Assembly (NCBI GenBank): GCA_023436825.1 | Contig: JAEZHS010000448.1 | Location: 1-28,035 of the forward strand | DNA: 28,035 nt | Reading direction: 5' to 3' | Source of the DNA: Pseudomonadota bacterium | Lineage (GTDB): Bacteria; Pseudomonadota; Alphaproteobacteria; Reyranellales; Reyranellaceae | Shown: piece by piece, positions 7,510-15,418 of the stretch | How positions within the stretch are numbered: position 1 is the first letter of the stretch | Layout of the letters: every line of letters starts with the position of its first letter | The notes under the pieces: model-generated | The model's database searches: none | Seen by the model: the letters and a program-made list of their open reading frames with translations, nothing else | Told to the model about the DNA's origin: nothing | Position numbers and translations under genes: made by a program

Positions 7510-8760
7510 ATGGCCCAACGAACCGGTAGCGCCAACTTGCCCCTGCACACGGGCCGGGTGCCGCCCTGGCTTGCCGAGCGCATGACACGCCTCGGCACGG
7601 TCATCAGCCAGGCGATCGTTCACCACTATGGTCGCGATGAGCTGCTGCGGCGACTGGCCCATCCTTTCTGGTTCCAGTCGTTCGGCGCCGTGATGGGCAT
7701 GGATTGGCATTCCTCCGGCATCACCACCAGTGTGCTGGGGGCACTGAAGCGCGGCCTGCAGCCGCTGAGTGGCGAGCTTGGCCTGCATGTCTGCGGCGGC
7801 CGCGGCCGGCATTCGCGGCTGACGCCGCAGGAGCTTTTGGCGATTGGCGACCGCGTCGGTCTAGACGGCGAGGCGCTGGCCAGGTCGAGCAGGCTGGTCG
7901 CCAAGGTCGACAGCGCGGCCGTCCAGGACGGCTACGACCTCTACCTGCATGGCTTCATCGTCGCCAACGACGGCAAGTGGGTGGTCGTGCAGCAGGGCAT
8001 GAACGACGGGAACCGCCAGGCGCGACGCTATCACTGGCTGTCGGAAGGGCTCACCAGCTTCGTCGATCGGCCGCATGCCGCGATCGAGGGAAGGGGAGAG
8101 GGCGAGATCGTCAACCTGACCGACCATCGTGCCGAGGCCTCGCGTCTGGGCCAGCTCGATCTTCTTCATTCGCTGGGGCCGGACGGCATCGCGGGTGAGC
8201 TGGCGAAGCTCGCCGGGAGCGAGGATGAGCCCGCTGTCCAACAGCAACTCGCCTTGCCCCATCTCGAGATGCCGGGGCATCACGACGTGCGGCCGGCGGA
8301 CGTGAACCTGCGTCGCCTGCACGGCAATCTCGCGGCGGCGGCCGATCGTGGACCCAGCGACTTTGCCCAGCTGCTGCTGGTGCCGGGCGTCGGTGCGCGC
8401 ACGGTGCAGGCGCTGGCCATGGTCTCGGAAGTGATCCACGGCGCGCCTTATCGCTTTGCCGATCCGGCGCGTTTCTCGCTGGCGCACGGCGGCAAGGATC
8501 GTCATCCGTTTCCCGTGCCCATCCGCGTCTACGACGAGACGATCGGCGTGCTGAAGTCGGCGATGCAGCAGGCGAAGCTGGGCCGCGACGAGGAGCTCGG
8601 CGCCATCAGACGCCTGGACGAGCAGGCCCGCCGCCTCGAACGCCGTGCCCGCGGCCCCGGCGTCGAGGAGCTGATAGCCAAGGAACGGCGGATGTCGCCG
8701 GCCTATGGTGGCAGGAGCGTGTTCGGGGAAGAGAAGCCGTCGCCCGAGGAGGACGGGTAA
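7510..8760 (+). CDS. DUF763 domain-containing protein
   Basis: The protein has 416 residues and starts at ATG 7510, 30 bases after the EEP gene. It matches DUF763 throughout its first ~190 residues: NLPLHTGRVPPWLAERM, HPFWFQSFGAVMGMDWHSSG, the GGRGRHSRLTP segment, SRLVAKVDSAAVQDGYDLY and VVVQQGMNDGNRQARRYHW. The middle (LTDHRAEASR) and the VPGVGARTVQALAMVSEVI region, which resembles a helix-hairpin-helix, are followed by a charged helical tail. The function is unknown. The helix-hairpin-helix-like part hints at nucleic acid contact. It may be the third gene of the phospholipase D operon. It faces the exonuclease III gene, with a strong hairpin in between. Confidence 0.85.
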   Translation: MAQRTGSANLPLHTGRVPPWLAERMTRLGTVISQAIVHHYGRDELLRRLAHPFWFQSFGAVMGMDWHSSGITTSVLGALKRGLQPLSGELGLHVCGGRGRHSRLTPQELLAIGDRVGLDGEALARSSRLVAKVDSAAVQDGYDLYLHGFIVANDGKWVVVQQGMNDGNRQARRYHWLSEGLTSFVDRPHAAIEGRGEGEIVNLTDHRAEASRLGQLDLLHSLGPDGIAGELAKLAGSEDEPAVQQQLALPHLEMPGHHDVRPADVNLRRLHGNLAAAADRGPSDFAQLLLVPGVGARTVQALAMVSEVIHGAPYRFADPARFSLAHGGKDRHPFPVPIRVYDETIGVLKSAMQQAKLGRDEELGAIRRLDEQARRLERRARGPGVEELIAKERRMSPAYGGRSVFGEEKPSPEEDG

Positions 8761-8765
8761 GCTCT

Positions 8766-8788
8766 CCTCCCCGGCGGAGCCGGGGAGG
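8766..8788. terminator. Perfect 10-bp hairpin between convergent genes
   Basis: CCTCCCCGGC (8766-8775) and GCCGGGGAGG (8779-8788) are exact complements with a GGA loop. The hairpin starts 6 bases after the DUF763 stop and lies 20 bases past the end of the facing exonuclease gene. It has no T-run, so it is either a bidirectional, imperfect terminator or a dispersed intergenic palindrome of the kind common in high-GC alphaproteobacteria. Confidence 0.5.
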
Positions 8789-8808
8789 TGTTGGGGGAGG
8801 GGAGCTCG

Positions 8809-9576
8809 CTAGCTGAACTCGATCCAGGCCGGCGCGTGGTCGCTGGCGCCCTCGCGACCGCGTTCGCCGCGGTCGACGCCGCCCGTCTCGAGGCGTTTGG
8901 CGAGCGAGGCCGACAGCAACAGGTGATCGATGCGCAAGCCGGCGTCGCGTTCCCAGCGACGGCGCTTGTAGTCCCAGAAGGTGTACATAGGCTTGTCGGG
9001 AAACAGCGTTCGGAGCGAGTCGGTCCAGCCCTGGGCGACCAGCTTGGCATAGGCCGCGCGCGTCTCGGGCTGGACCAGCGCATCATCCTTCCAGGAATTC
9101 ATTGAGTAGATGTCGAAGTCGGTCGGCACGGCATTGTAGTCGCCCGCCAAGACGACGGGCGCGCCGCTCTTCAGCAGCTTCTTGGCGTGGGTCTGCAGGC
9201 GGCGGAACCAGTCGAGCTTGTACTCGAACTTCGGCCCGGGCTGCGGATTGCCGTTGGGAAGATAGAGGCAGCCGACCAGCAGGCCGTCGATCGCTGCCTC
9301 GATGTAGCGGCTCTGCACATCGGCGGGATCGCCGGGCAGCGCATTTCGGGTCAGGACCGGTGGCTTGCGACTGAGGATGGCGACGCCGTTCCAGGTCTTC
9401 TGGCCGCGCCACAGCGCGTGGTAGCCGGCCTTGCGCAGCTCGGCCTGCGGGAAGGCGTCATCGGCAGCCTTCAGTTCCTGCAGGCAGACGATGTCGGGCC
9501 GCGTTCGCTTCAGCCAGGCAAGCAGGTTCGCCAGGCGGCGGTTGACGTTGTTGATGTTGTAGGTGGCGATCTTCAT
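8809..9576 (-). CDS. xthA: Exodeoxyribonuclease III
   Basis: The protein has 255 residues, the usual length for bacterial XthA. It cleaves at abasic sites and removes nucleotides 3' to 5' in base excision repair. The expected motifs appear in order: MKIATYNINNVNRR (N7), CLQELKAAD (E34), YLPNGN (Y105), LAGDYNAVPTDFD (D146, N148), LRIDHLLLS (D217, H218) and SDHAPAW (D246, H247). The start is ATG 9576 because the family begins with MKIATxN at the extreme N-terminus; an in-frame ATG 30 bases further up would add a non-homologous extension. It is divergent from the SMP-30-like gene with only 43 bases between the two starts, so the two promoters must share or overlap this space. Confidence 0.92.
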   Translation of the reverse strand: MKIATYNINNVNRRLANLLAWLKRTRPDIVCLQELKAADDAFPQAELRKAGYHALWRGQKTWNGVAILSRKPPVLTRNALPGDPADVQSRYIEAAIDGLLVGCLYLPNGNPQPGPKFEYKLDWFRRLQTHAKKLLKSGAPVVLAGDYNAVPTDFDIYSMNSWKDDALVQPETRAAYAKLVAQGWTDSLRTLFPDKPMYTFWDYKRRRWERDAGLRIDHLLLSASLAKRLETGGVDRGERGREGASDHAPAWIEFS

Positions 9577-9619
9577 CGGCGCTAACCTACCTGGCGCAGG
9601 GACCATAGGGGAGGATGCG

Positions 9620-10474
9620 ATGCAGCGCGTTGCAACCGGCTACGGCTTGATCGAGGGGCCGGTGTGGGATGCCGGCCGTGGCCTCTATTTCAGCGACGTC
9701 ATCAATGGCGGCGTGCACCTCCTCGATCGCGCCGGCAAGGTCACGCTGGCCGTCCCGAAGCGGCGCGGCATCGGTGGCATGGCATTGCACGAGTCGGGCG
9801 GGCTGATCGTCGGCGGCCGCGACATCGCTTGCGTCTCCCTCGCCGACGGCACGACCCATTCGCTGCTGTCGCTCGACGCCATCCCCGGTTCGACCGGCTT
9901 CAACGATCTCACCACCGATGCCGCCGGCCGCATCTATGTCGGCTCGCTGGCCTTTCGCGTGTTCGGCGGCGAGACGCCCAAGCCCGGCCATCTGCACGTC
10001 ATCGACCTCGACGGCGGCATGCGCACGCTGTCTGACGGCGTGCTGCTGACCAACGGCTTAGGCTTTTCCCCCGACGGCAAGCGCCTCTACCACAGCGATG
10101 CGCGCGCGCCGCTGGTGCGGGTCTACGACGTCGCGCCCGACGGTTCGGTCGGGCCGTGGCGCAAGTTTGCCTCGCTGGGCGAGGCGAATGTGCCGGACGG
10201 CCTCAAGGTGGCGAGCGACGGCTCGGTCTGGGTTGCCGATGCTCATGGCGGCCGCGTCGCGGTATTCAACGCCGACGGCAGTCATCGCCAGGACATCGCG
10301 ATCCCCCTGCCAATGGTCACCAGCCTCTGTTTCGGCGGCGACGACCTCTGCGACCTCTACATCGTCACCGGCTCACGCGGCGGTCCGCACGAGAATTGCG
10401 GCAGCATCTTTCGGACGCGAGTCGATGTCGCCGGGTTGGCCCTGCCGGTGGCACGCGTCGCGCTCGGCGACTGA
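9620..10474 (+). CDS. SMP-30/gluconolactonase family protein
   Basis: The protein has 284 residues and starts at ATG 9620 with GGGGAGG nearby. It reads as a six-bladed beta-propeller of the SMP-30/gluconolactonase/LRE type. The expected metal ligands are visible: EGPVWD (E12), FNDLTTDAAGRIYVGS (N95), NGLGFSPDGKRLYHSD (N145) and VPDGLKVASDGSVWVAD (D193). The family hydrolyses sugar lactones or similar esters using a divalent metal. No signal peptide is seen, so it is probably cytoplasmic. No sugar-catabolic gene is adjacent and the substrate is open. Its stop codon is separated from the stop of the facing TRAP-type binding protein by a single base. Confidence 0.85.
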   Translation: MQRVATGYGLIEGPVWDAGRGLYFSDVINGGVHLLDRAGKVTLAVPKRRGIGGMALHESGGLIVGGRDIACVSLADGTTHSLLSLDAIPGSTGFNDLTTDAAGRIYVGSLAFRVFGGETPKPGHLHVIDLDGGMRTLSDGVLLTNGLGFSPDGKRLYHSDARAPLVRVYDVAPDGSVGPWRKFASLGEANVPDGLKVASDGSVWVADAHGGRVAVFNADGSHRQDIAIPLPMVTSLCFGGDDLCDLYIVTGSRGGPHENCGSIFRTRVDVAGLALPVARVALGD

Positions 10475-10475
10475 C

Positions 10476-11474
10476 TCAGTCCTTCGGCCGTTCAGATTGC
10501 TCCAAAGACTCGTCGGCCTGGATGCGTCGCACCAGGGAAAGCACCTGATCGTTGTCGACGGCGGTCGAGTAGAGCGGCACCAGCCTGTCGGCGAACGCCT
10601 TCCTGTCGACATCGGTCACGATGACACCGCCGGCCGCTTCGACGGTCCGGCGCCCCGCTGTCTCGTAGTCGTCCCACAGCCGGCGCATGAACGGGACGGA
10701 CTCCTTTGCCGCGCTGCGGATGATCGCCTGTTCATCGGGCTTCAGCGTGTCCCAGACGCGCTTCGAGAACACGAGGACGGCCGGCGCCATCGAATGGCCG
10801 GTCATGCTGAAGTAGGGCGCGACCTGATAGTGGCGCTGCGAGACATAGGAAGGCCAGTTGTGCTCCGAAGCGTCGAGCACACCGGACTGCAGGGTGAGGT
10901 AGACGCGATCCGTCGGCACGGCGACCGGATTTGCCCCAATGGCGCGGAACATGCTGGCCCAGGCGTCGGCCTGCTGCACGCGCACGCGCAGGCCGTACAT
11001 GTCGGCCGGCGTACGGATCGGCTTCTTGTTGCTGTACATGTGTCGCGGGCCGCCGTCGTAGAAGCATAGCCCGACCAGGCCCTGCGCCTCGAGGCTGGCG
11101 AGGATTTCCTCCCCGATCGGCCCGTCGAGGACGCGCCGGGCGTGTTCCTTCGATTTGAAGAGATAGGGAAGGGCGAGCGCCGACGTCAGCGGAGCGATGT
11201 TGTTCAATACGGCGAGATTGATCCGCGCCATGTCGAGCTGGCCGTTGCGGACCTGGGCGGCGGTGTAGTTCTCCGAATCGCGATCGTCATAGCCCAGCAC
11301 GGTGATGCCGAGCTTGCCGCCGCTGCGCTCGCGCATGATCTTGTCGACCTGGACGACGGCTTGGACCGTCGGATAATCGAAAGGATAGATGTCGGAGGAA
11401 CGGAATTCGCGGGCGTCGGCCGGAACGGCTGCACAAAGTGCCAGCAGGACGCCCAGTACACGGGCTGAACGCAT
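10476..11474 (-). CDS. TRAP-type transporter solute-binding protein (DctP family), orphan
   Basis: The protein has 332 residues. The start at 11474 has AGGAG 7 bases upstream and opens a Sec signal peptide (MRSARVLGVLLALCAAVPADA, cleavage near residue 21). The DctP signature region is clear: YGLRVRVQQADAWASMFRAI, GANPVAVP, VYLTLQSGVLDASEHNW, and the ligand-contacting Arg in the first of these. Such proteins normally deliver organic acids to a DctQM permease, but no small or large TRAP membrane subunit is encoded nearby. It follows the ABC-type binding protein by 61 bases on the same strand and is probably the last gene of the ggt cluster. The ligand is unknown. Confidence 0.85.
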   Translation of the reverse strand: MRSARVLGVLLALCAAVPADAREFRSSDIYPFDYPTVQAVVQVDKIMRERSGGKLGITVLGYDDRDSENYTAAQVRNGQLDMARINLAVLNNIAPLTSALALPYLFKSKEHARRVLDGPIGEEILASLEAQGLVGLCFYDGGPRHMYSNKKPIRTPADMYGLRVRVQQADAWASMFRAIGANPVAVPTDRVYLTLQSGVLDASEHNWPSYVSQRHYQVAPYFSMTGHSMAPAVLVFSKRVWDTLKPDEQAIIRSAAKESVPFMRRLWDDYETAGRRTVEAAGGVIVTDVDRKAFADRLVPLYSTAVDNDQVLSLVRRIQADESLEQSERPKD

Positions 11475-11535
11475 CGGTCGGCTCCTTGGGTAAACTACCC
11501 CGCAAAGAAACGCCGGGATCGCCTGGTAGTTGCAG

Positions 11536-12672
11536 TCAGGAGCGTGGCGGTATCGTGTAGCGCGCGGCCGGCTTGGGGACGCGATCCGTGCCGTCAAAGC
11601 AGACGATTTCGGCCTCGTGCGCCATGTTGCCCTTGCCGTCCGAGCGATAGGTAGTCACGACACCGTGATAGGTGTCGCTTGCCAGGCGGTCGCGAACCGC
11701 TTTCGGCGTGACCGACTGACCTGCCTTGCGCAGCTCCCCGATGCTCTGGCCCAGCATGCCGACTGCATCGAACTGGGCGGCCGCGAAAGCGTCCGGTTCG
11801 CTCTTGTAGGCGGCGCGATAGGCGTCGAGGAAGGCGCGCATCGGTCCCGACGTCGCCGAGATCGGCGACGCCGCCGTCTCGGCGCAGACGCCCTTCAGCT
11901 CGGCAGGCTCGAGCAGCGCCGCCGTGGCGGGCTGGTGCATCGCCGAGCCGGCGACGATCGGCACGTCGGGCAGCAGCTGGCGCGCCTGGCGCACGGCCAG
12001 CACGGTCGAGGGGGCATGCAGGTGCAGCACGATCACGTCGGCATTGGCATTTTTCGCCCGCAGCAGCGCCGGCGCGAGGTCGTTGACCGTGGGGGCGATG
12101 CTCTCCTCCAGCACCGGCGGCGCCTTGAGCTCGGTCAGCGTCTTGGCGAGCTGCTCGCGTCCCGACTGGCCGTAGGCCGTGCTCTGATAGATCACCGCCG
12201 GCCGCTTGGCCGAGAGCTTCTCCACGACGTAACGCGCGTGCGCCACCTTCACCGTGGCATCGCTGGGAAAGAAGCGGAAGAACCAGGGATTGCCGAGCTC
12301 GCCCAGGCGCGCCGTCCCCGAGATCGTGAGCAGCGGCACGCCGCGCTCCTGGGCGAGCGGCAGCAAAGCCAGCATCTGCGTGCCGAGGATCGGCCCGACC
12401 ACGGCGGGCGAGGGCGCGCCGCCCATGACGCGCTCCCAGGCCGTGACGGCCGCTTCCGGAGTGGCCTGCGTGTCGAGCACGTCGGGCTTCAGGGTGACAT
12501 CCTTGAGCTGGCTCGCGGCCAGCAGGGCGCCGTTCCTCTGGCTTGTGCCCTCCAGTGCCACGAAGCCTGTCAGCGGCACCAGCACGGGAAGGCGCACATC
12601 CTGTGCCGACGCCGTTATCGGCGCCGCGATGAACGCGGCGAGGGCCGCTACTGCACTGCGCCGCCAGCCCAT
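11536..12672 (-). CDS. ABC-type branched-chain amino acid (LivK-like) solute-binding protein, orphan
   Basis: The protein has 378 residues. The start at 12672 (MGWRRSAVAALAAF) has GAGGTG 8 bases upstream and gives a signal peptide ending ITASAQ near residue 24. It is a type I periplasmic binding protein: LPVLVPLTGFVALEGTSQRN begins the fold, VVGPILGTQMLALLPLAQ and LLTISGTA form the ligand edge, and FDAVGMLGQSIGEL falls in the C-terminal lobe. These proteins bind amino acids, amides or aromatic compounds for LivHMGF-type transporters, none of which is nearby. Its start overlaps the end of the gamma-glutamyltransferase gene by 25 bases, indicating coupled translation and a possible link to gamma-glutamyl peptides or amino acids. 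Confidence 0.85.
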   Translation of the reverse strand: MGWRRSAVAALAAFIAAPITASAQDVRLPVLVPLTGFVALEGTSQRNGALLAASQLKDVTLKPDVLDTQATPEAAVTAWERVMGGAPSPAVVGPILGTQMLALLPLAQERGVPLLTISGTARLGELGNPWFFRFFPSDATVKVAHARYVVEKLSAKRPAVIYQSTAYGQSGREQLAKTLTELKAPPVLEESIAPTVNDLAPALLRAKNANADVIVLHLHAPSTVLAVRQARQLLPDVPIVAGSAMHQPATAALLEPAELKGVCAETAASPISATSGPMRAFLDAYRAAYKSEPDAFAAAQFDAVGMLGQSIGELRKAGQSVTPKAVRDRLASDTYHGVVTTYRSDGKGNMAHEAEIVCFDGTDRVPKPAARYTIPPRS

Positions 12673-14204
12673 GGCGACATCACCTCGTTCATGCCGGTCA
12701 GCTCTCCGCTCGCGGGGTCGCGCACGATGCACGACGGGTTGGCAAAGCCCAGGGGCGACACCTGGTTGGCAACTTCGACGATCGGCAGCTTGCCCGCAAT
12801 CGCCTTCTTCACGGCATCGGGCAGCTCGCGGTTGACGCGGATCGGGCCGACGCCCGAGACGTCGATGCGCGGCTGGTGGAAGGCCGCCTCGACGTCCATG
12901 CCGCGATCGATCAGCATCAGCGAAAGCTGCGTCACCGCCGGCACGATGCGCCGGCCGCCCGAGGCGCCGATGCAGAACCATGGCTTGCCGTCCCGGGTCA
13001 CGACCACCGGGCAGATGTTGCACAACGGCCGCTTGCCCGGCGCGATCGAGTTCGGCCGGTTGGGCTCGGGATCGAACCACAGCATGCCGTTGTTCATGGT
13101 GATGCCGGTCTTGGGCAGCATCACGCTGGAGCCGAACAGGGACATCAAGGTCTGGGTCAGCGCCACCATGTTGCCTTCCGAATCGGCGGCGCAGAAATGC
13201 GTGGTGCAGGTGTTGGTCGGCTTGTCACCCAGGCCCTTGAGTCGCTCCTGGTAGGCCTGGTGCATGGCCGCGGCGATGGCGAGGAAGAAGTCGGCATCGG
13301 GCGCACCCTTGCCCCTGGTCTTCGTGCCGGCAAGCTCGATCGTGCGATGAAGCGTCGGTCCGGCGGTGAGGCCGCCGGCGACGTTGATGACGGCGTCGCC
13401 GTGCTGGAACGACAGCGGCTCGACGATGCGCGCTTCGTAGGAGGCGAGATCGTCGTAGGAGATGGCCGAGCCGCCGGCCTGCAGGTCGTTGGCGATGTCG
13501 TGCGCCAGCTTGCCTTCATAGTATTCGCGCGGGCCGCCGTCGGACAGGCGCTGATAGGTCTCGCCGAGATTGCCGAGCTTCAGGTGGCGGACGTTGGCCT
13601 GCCAGTCGATCATCGGCACGCGGCCGTCGTCGCACAGATAGGCGGCGCGCGAGGCGGGGAACTTCGAGAGGTCCCGAGCGCCCTGGGCCAGCATGACCTG
13701 CATGTACCAGTCGAGCTCCATGCCGCGCTTGGCGAGCGCGATGCCCGGCGCCATCACCTCCTGCCACTTCAGGCTGCCGAAGCGCTCCAGCGCCTTGGCG
13801 AGACCGGCGACCATGCCGGGTACGGCGATCGAGTGGTAGCCGACCTCGTTCCTCTGCTCGAGGATGTCGGGCCATGCGAAGGGGTTGGCCGGGCCGGGGC
13901 CAACGATCTTGTAGTTCGAGGGATCGAGCTTCTTGGCCGAGATCGGACCGTAGTCGATCGTCCAGGCGCGCTGCTCCTTGGCGGTCCAGATGGTCATGAA
14001 GCCGACGCCGCCGATGCCGCTCATCCAGGGCTCGAGCGTGCCGATCGCCATGCCGGTGGCGACCGCCGCGTCGATGGCATTGCCGCCCTTGCGCAGAATG
14101 TCTGCGCCGACCTCAGCAGCCTTGCAGTTCTGCGCGACGACGACGCCCTTGCCGCGCACCGCCTGCTTGGTGACTTTCCACTGTTTGGTCAGCGACTCGC
14201 TCAT
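12648..14204 (-). CDS. ggt: Gamma-glutamyltransferase family protein
   Basis: The protein has 518 residues and starts at 14204 (MSESLTKQWK) with AAGGAG 5 bases upstream. It is an Ntn-hydrolase of the gamma-glutamyltranspeptidase family, which self-cleaves to expose a nucleophilic threonine. Here that residue is the first Thr of TTHFCAADSEGNMVALTQ (T334). Other family features are LRKGGNAIDAAVATGMA near residue 45, the GIGGVGF oxyanion region near 64-69, and a C-terminal GASGGRRIVPAV. No signal peptide is visible, so it may stay in the cytoplasm, unlike the periplasmic E. coli enzyme. It could therefore be a GGT-related hydrolase with another substrate. It appears to head an operon with two solute-binding proteins. 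A plausible promoter lies at 14231-14258. Confidence 0.88.
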   Translation of the reverse strand: MSESLTKQWKVTKQAVRGKGVVVAQNCKAAEVGADILRKGGNAIDAAVATGMAIGTLEPWMSGIGGVGFMTIWTAKEQRAWTIDYGPISAKKLDPSNYKIVGPGPANPFAWPDILEQRNEVGYHSIAVPGMVAGLAKALERFGSLKWQEVMAPGIALAKRGMELDWYMQVMLAQGARDLSKFPASRAAYLCDDGRVPMIDWQANVRHLKLGNLGETYQRLSDGGPREYYEGKLAHDIANDLQAGGSAISYDDLASYEARIVEPLSFQHGDAVINVAGGLTAGPTLHRTIELAGTKTRGKGAPDADFFLAIAAAMHQAYQERLKGLGDKPTNTCTTHFCAADSEGNMVALTQTLMSLFGSSVMLPKTGITMNNGMLWFDPEPNRPNSIAPGKRPLCNICPVVVTRDGKPWFCIGASGGRRIVPAVTQLSLMLIDRGMDVEAAFHQPRIDVSGVGPIRVNRELPDAVKKAIAGKLPIVEVANQVSPLGFANPSCIVRDPASGELTGMNEVMSPWAGGAVQ

Positions 14205-14230
14205 CCATGCTCCTTCAAAATGCGTTGCGA

Positions 14231-14258
14231 ACTGTAGCGGGGCCTGATTTGGCCACAA
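14231..14258 (-). promoter_or_regulatory. Candidate sigma-70 promoter for the ggt cluster
   Basis: On the minus strand TTGTGG (complement of 14253-14258) and TACAGT (complement of 14231-14236) are separated by 16 bases. The predicted transcript would begin about 20 bases before the ggt start at 14204. It lies in the 99-bp divergent region shared with the ECF sigma gene. No equally good site is seen for the sigma gene. Confidence 0.4.
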
Positions 14259-14303
14259 ACCCTGTTACACTGCAGGGCGGACGGGCCGAGAAAGAACGCG
14301 GGC

Positions 14304-14849
14304 GTGGCGGAACTGAACCAGATCGACCTGCGGACGCTCGTGACGGGCAACAAGCGTGCATGGGACAGCTTCGTCACCGCGTCCGCTCCTTTGATCAATG
14401 CCGTCGTGCGCCGGACGCTCGCTTCATACCGTCTGAGCGAAGAGGATGTAATGGATGCCGCGCAGGACGTGTTCGTACGCCTGTGCGCCAATGACTATCG
14501 GCTGTTGAAAACCTACGATCCGGCGCGCGCCGGCCTGTCGACATGGCTGGCGGTGGTTGCCCGGTCGGCCGCTGTGGATCACGCTCGCCGGCGGCGCCAG
14601 GCGACCACGCCGCTGGATGAGGTTCCCGAGGCCAATCTGGGGGTCGAGGACCGCCATGTGGAAAAAATCAAGATTCCTCAAGGACTTCTGACCGAGCGTC
14701 AGATGCTCGTCCTGAAATGCCTTTATGACGAGGAGAAGGAGGTGTCGGAAGTTGCCCAGCTTCTCAAGATCGATGCCCAAACCGTTCGCAGTACCCACCA
14801 TAAGGCGCTGTTGCGATTGCGGGCCCACTTCCAGAAAGAACCCCAGTAG
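14304..14849 (+). CDS. ECF-type RNA polymerase sigma factor
   Basis: The protein has 181 residues and begins with GTG at 14304; no in-frame ATG lies near a better ribosome site. The sigma-2 region spans about residues 15-98, with DAAQDVFVRLCAN and the promoter-melting helix LSTWLAVVARSAAVDHARRR. The sigma-4 helix-turn-helix spans about 125-175, with LTERQMLVLKCLY, VSEVAQLLKIDAQTVRSTHH and a KALLRLRAHF end. There is no sigma-3, as expected for ECF factors. It is followed by a membrane-bound anti-sigma-like protein and a periplasmic sensor-like protein, the usual layout for extracytoplasmic sensing. The target genes probably include its own operon (DUF1800, DUF1501), which is inferred. It is divergent from ggt. 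Confidence 0.9.
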   Translation: MAELNQIDLRTLVTGNKRAWDSFVTASAPLINAVVRRTLASYRLSEEDVMDAAQDVFVRLCANDYRLLKTYDPARAGLSTWLAVVARSAAVDHARRRRQATTPLDEVPEANLGVEDRHVEKIKIPQGLLTERQMLVLKCLYDEEKEVSEVAQLLKIDAQTVRSTHHKALLRLRAHFQKEPQ

Positions 14850-14910
14850 AAGTGCCTTTGGCAGGGGATGCCGGATCGATTTCTGACGTAATCTGCAGCA
14901 GGAGAGCGCA

Positions 14911-15417
14911 ATGAGCACGGAACGTCCCACCCAGAGCGACAGGGAGCTGTGGCGAAGCTTCGCCGCGGATCGCACCGTGGCGCCCGGGGCCGTGTCGGAT
15001 CTCGACTTCGCCTCGTGGCTGGAAGGCCGCTTGTCTGAAACGGACGCGGCCCGCATCGAGGCTGCCGTGGCGACCGACCCCGAGATGCGCCGCGCTGCGC
15101 TGGAGCTCAGCGAGGTGCTGGGCCGGCCGCTGCCGGCCGCGCCGGTGCGCTTGGAAGTGCGCGCCAAGGCGCTGGTCGGCTTCGAGGTCGAGCAGCGTAC
15201 GGCGCGCGTCGGACTGTTCGATTGGCTGTTCGCCAGGGACCGGCGCTTTGCCGTGCCGCGCCTGGCCACGCTGACGGCGGCGGTGATCATCGCGATTTCC
15301 GGCTTCATGCTGGGCGGTGGCTTGGGCGAATCGATGGCCCAGGAGCGCTACGCCAGCACGACGCACATCGACACATCCAACGAACTGACCGAATTCCTGG
15401 TCTCGGACGGCATCTGA
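14911..15417 (+). CDS. Probable membrane-bound anti-sigma factor
   Basis: The protein has 168 residues and starts at ATG 14911 behind AGGAGAG. Residues 29-67 contain a short helical region seen in many anti-sigma proteins (DFASWLEGRLSETDAARIE followed by TDPEMRRAALEL). There is no zinc-binding HxxxCxxC motif. A single transmembrane helix lies at about 118-137 (LATLTAAVIIAISGFMLGGG), leaving about 30 residues outside the cytoplasm. This topology suits a protein that holds the sigma factor at the membrane until an outside signal arrives. It sits 61 bases after the sigma gene and 1 base before the sensor-like gene. Sequence similarity to a known family is weak, so the call rests on topology and position. 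Confidence 0.7.
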   Translation: MSTERPTQSDRELWRSFAADRTVAPGAVSDLDFASWLEGRLSETDAARIEAAVATDPEMRRAALELSEVLGRPLPAAPVRLEVRAKALVGFEVEQRTARVGLFDWLFARDRRFAVPRLATLTAAVIIAISGFMLGGGLGESMAQERYASTTHIDTSNELTEFLVSDGI

Positions 15418-15418
15418 C

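Noticed and set aside
6355..7812. Minus-strand frame of 485 codons opposite the EEP and DUF763 genes
   Set aside because: It is a shadow frame. The plus strand encodes the complete EEP motif set and the DUF763 signature.
11530..14237. Long plus-strand frames opposite the ABC-type binding protein and ggt
   Set aside because: The minus-strand genes have signal peptide, catalytic threonine and good ribosome sites. The plus frames have none of these.
14249..14271. TTGGCC and TACACT as a promoter for the ECF sigma gene
   Set aside because: The spacing is only 11 bases, too short for a sigma-70 promoter. No clear ECF-type site was found either.
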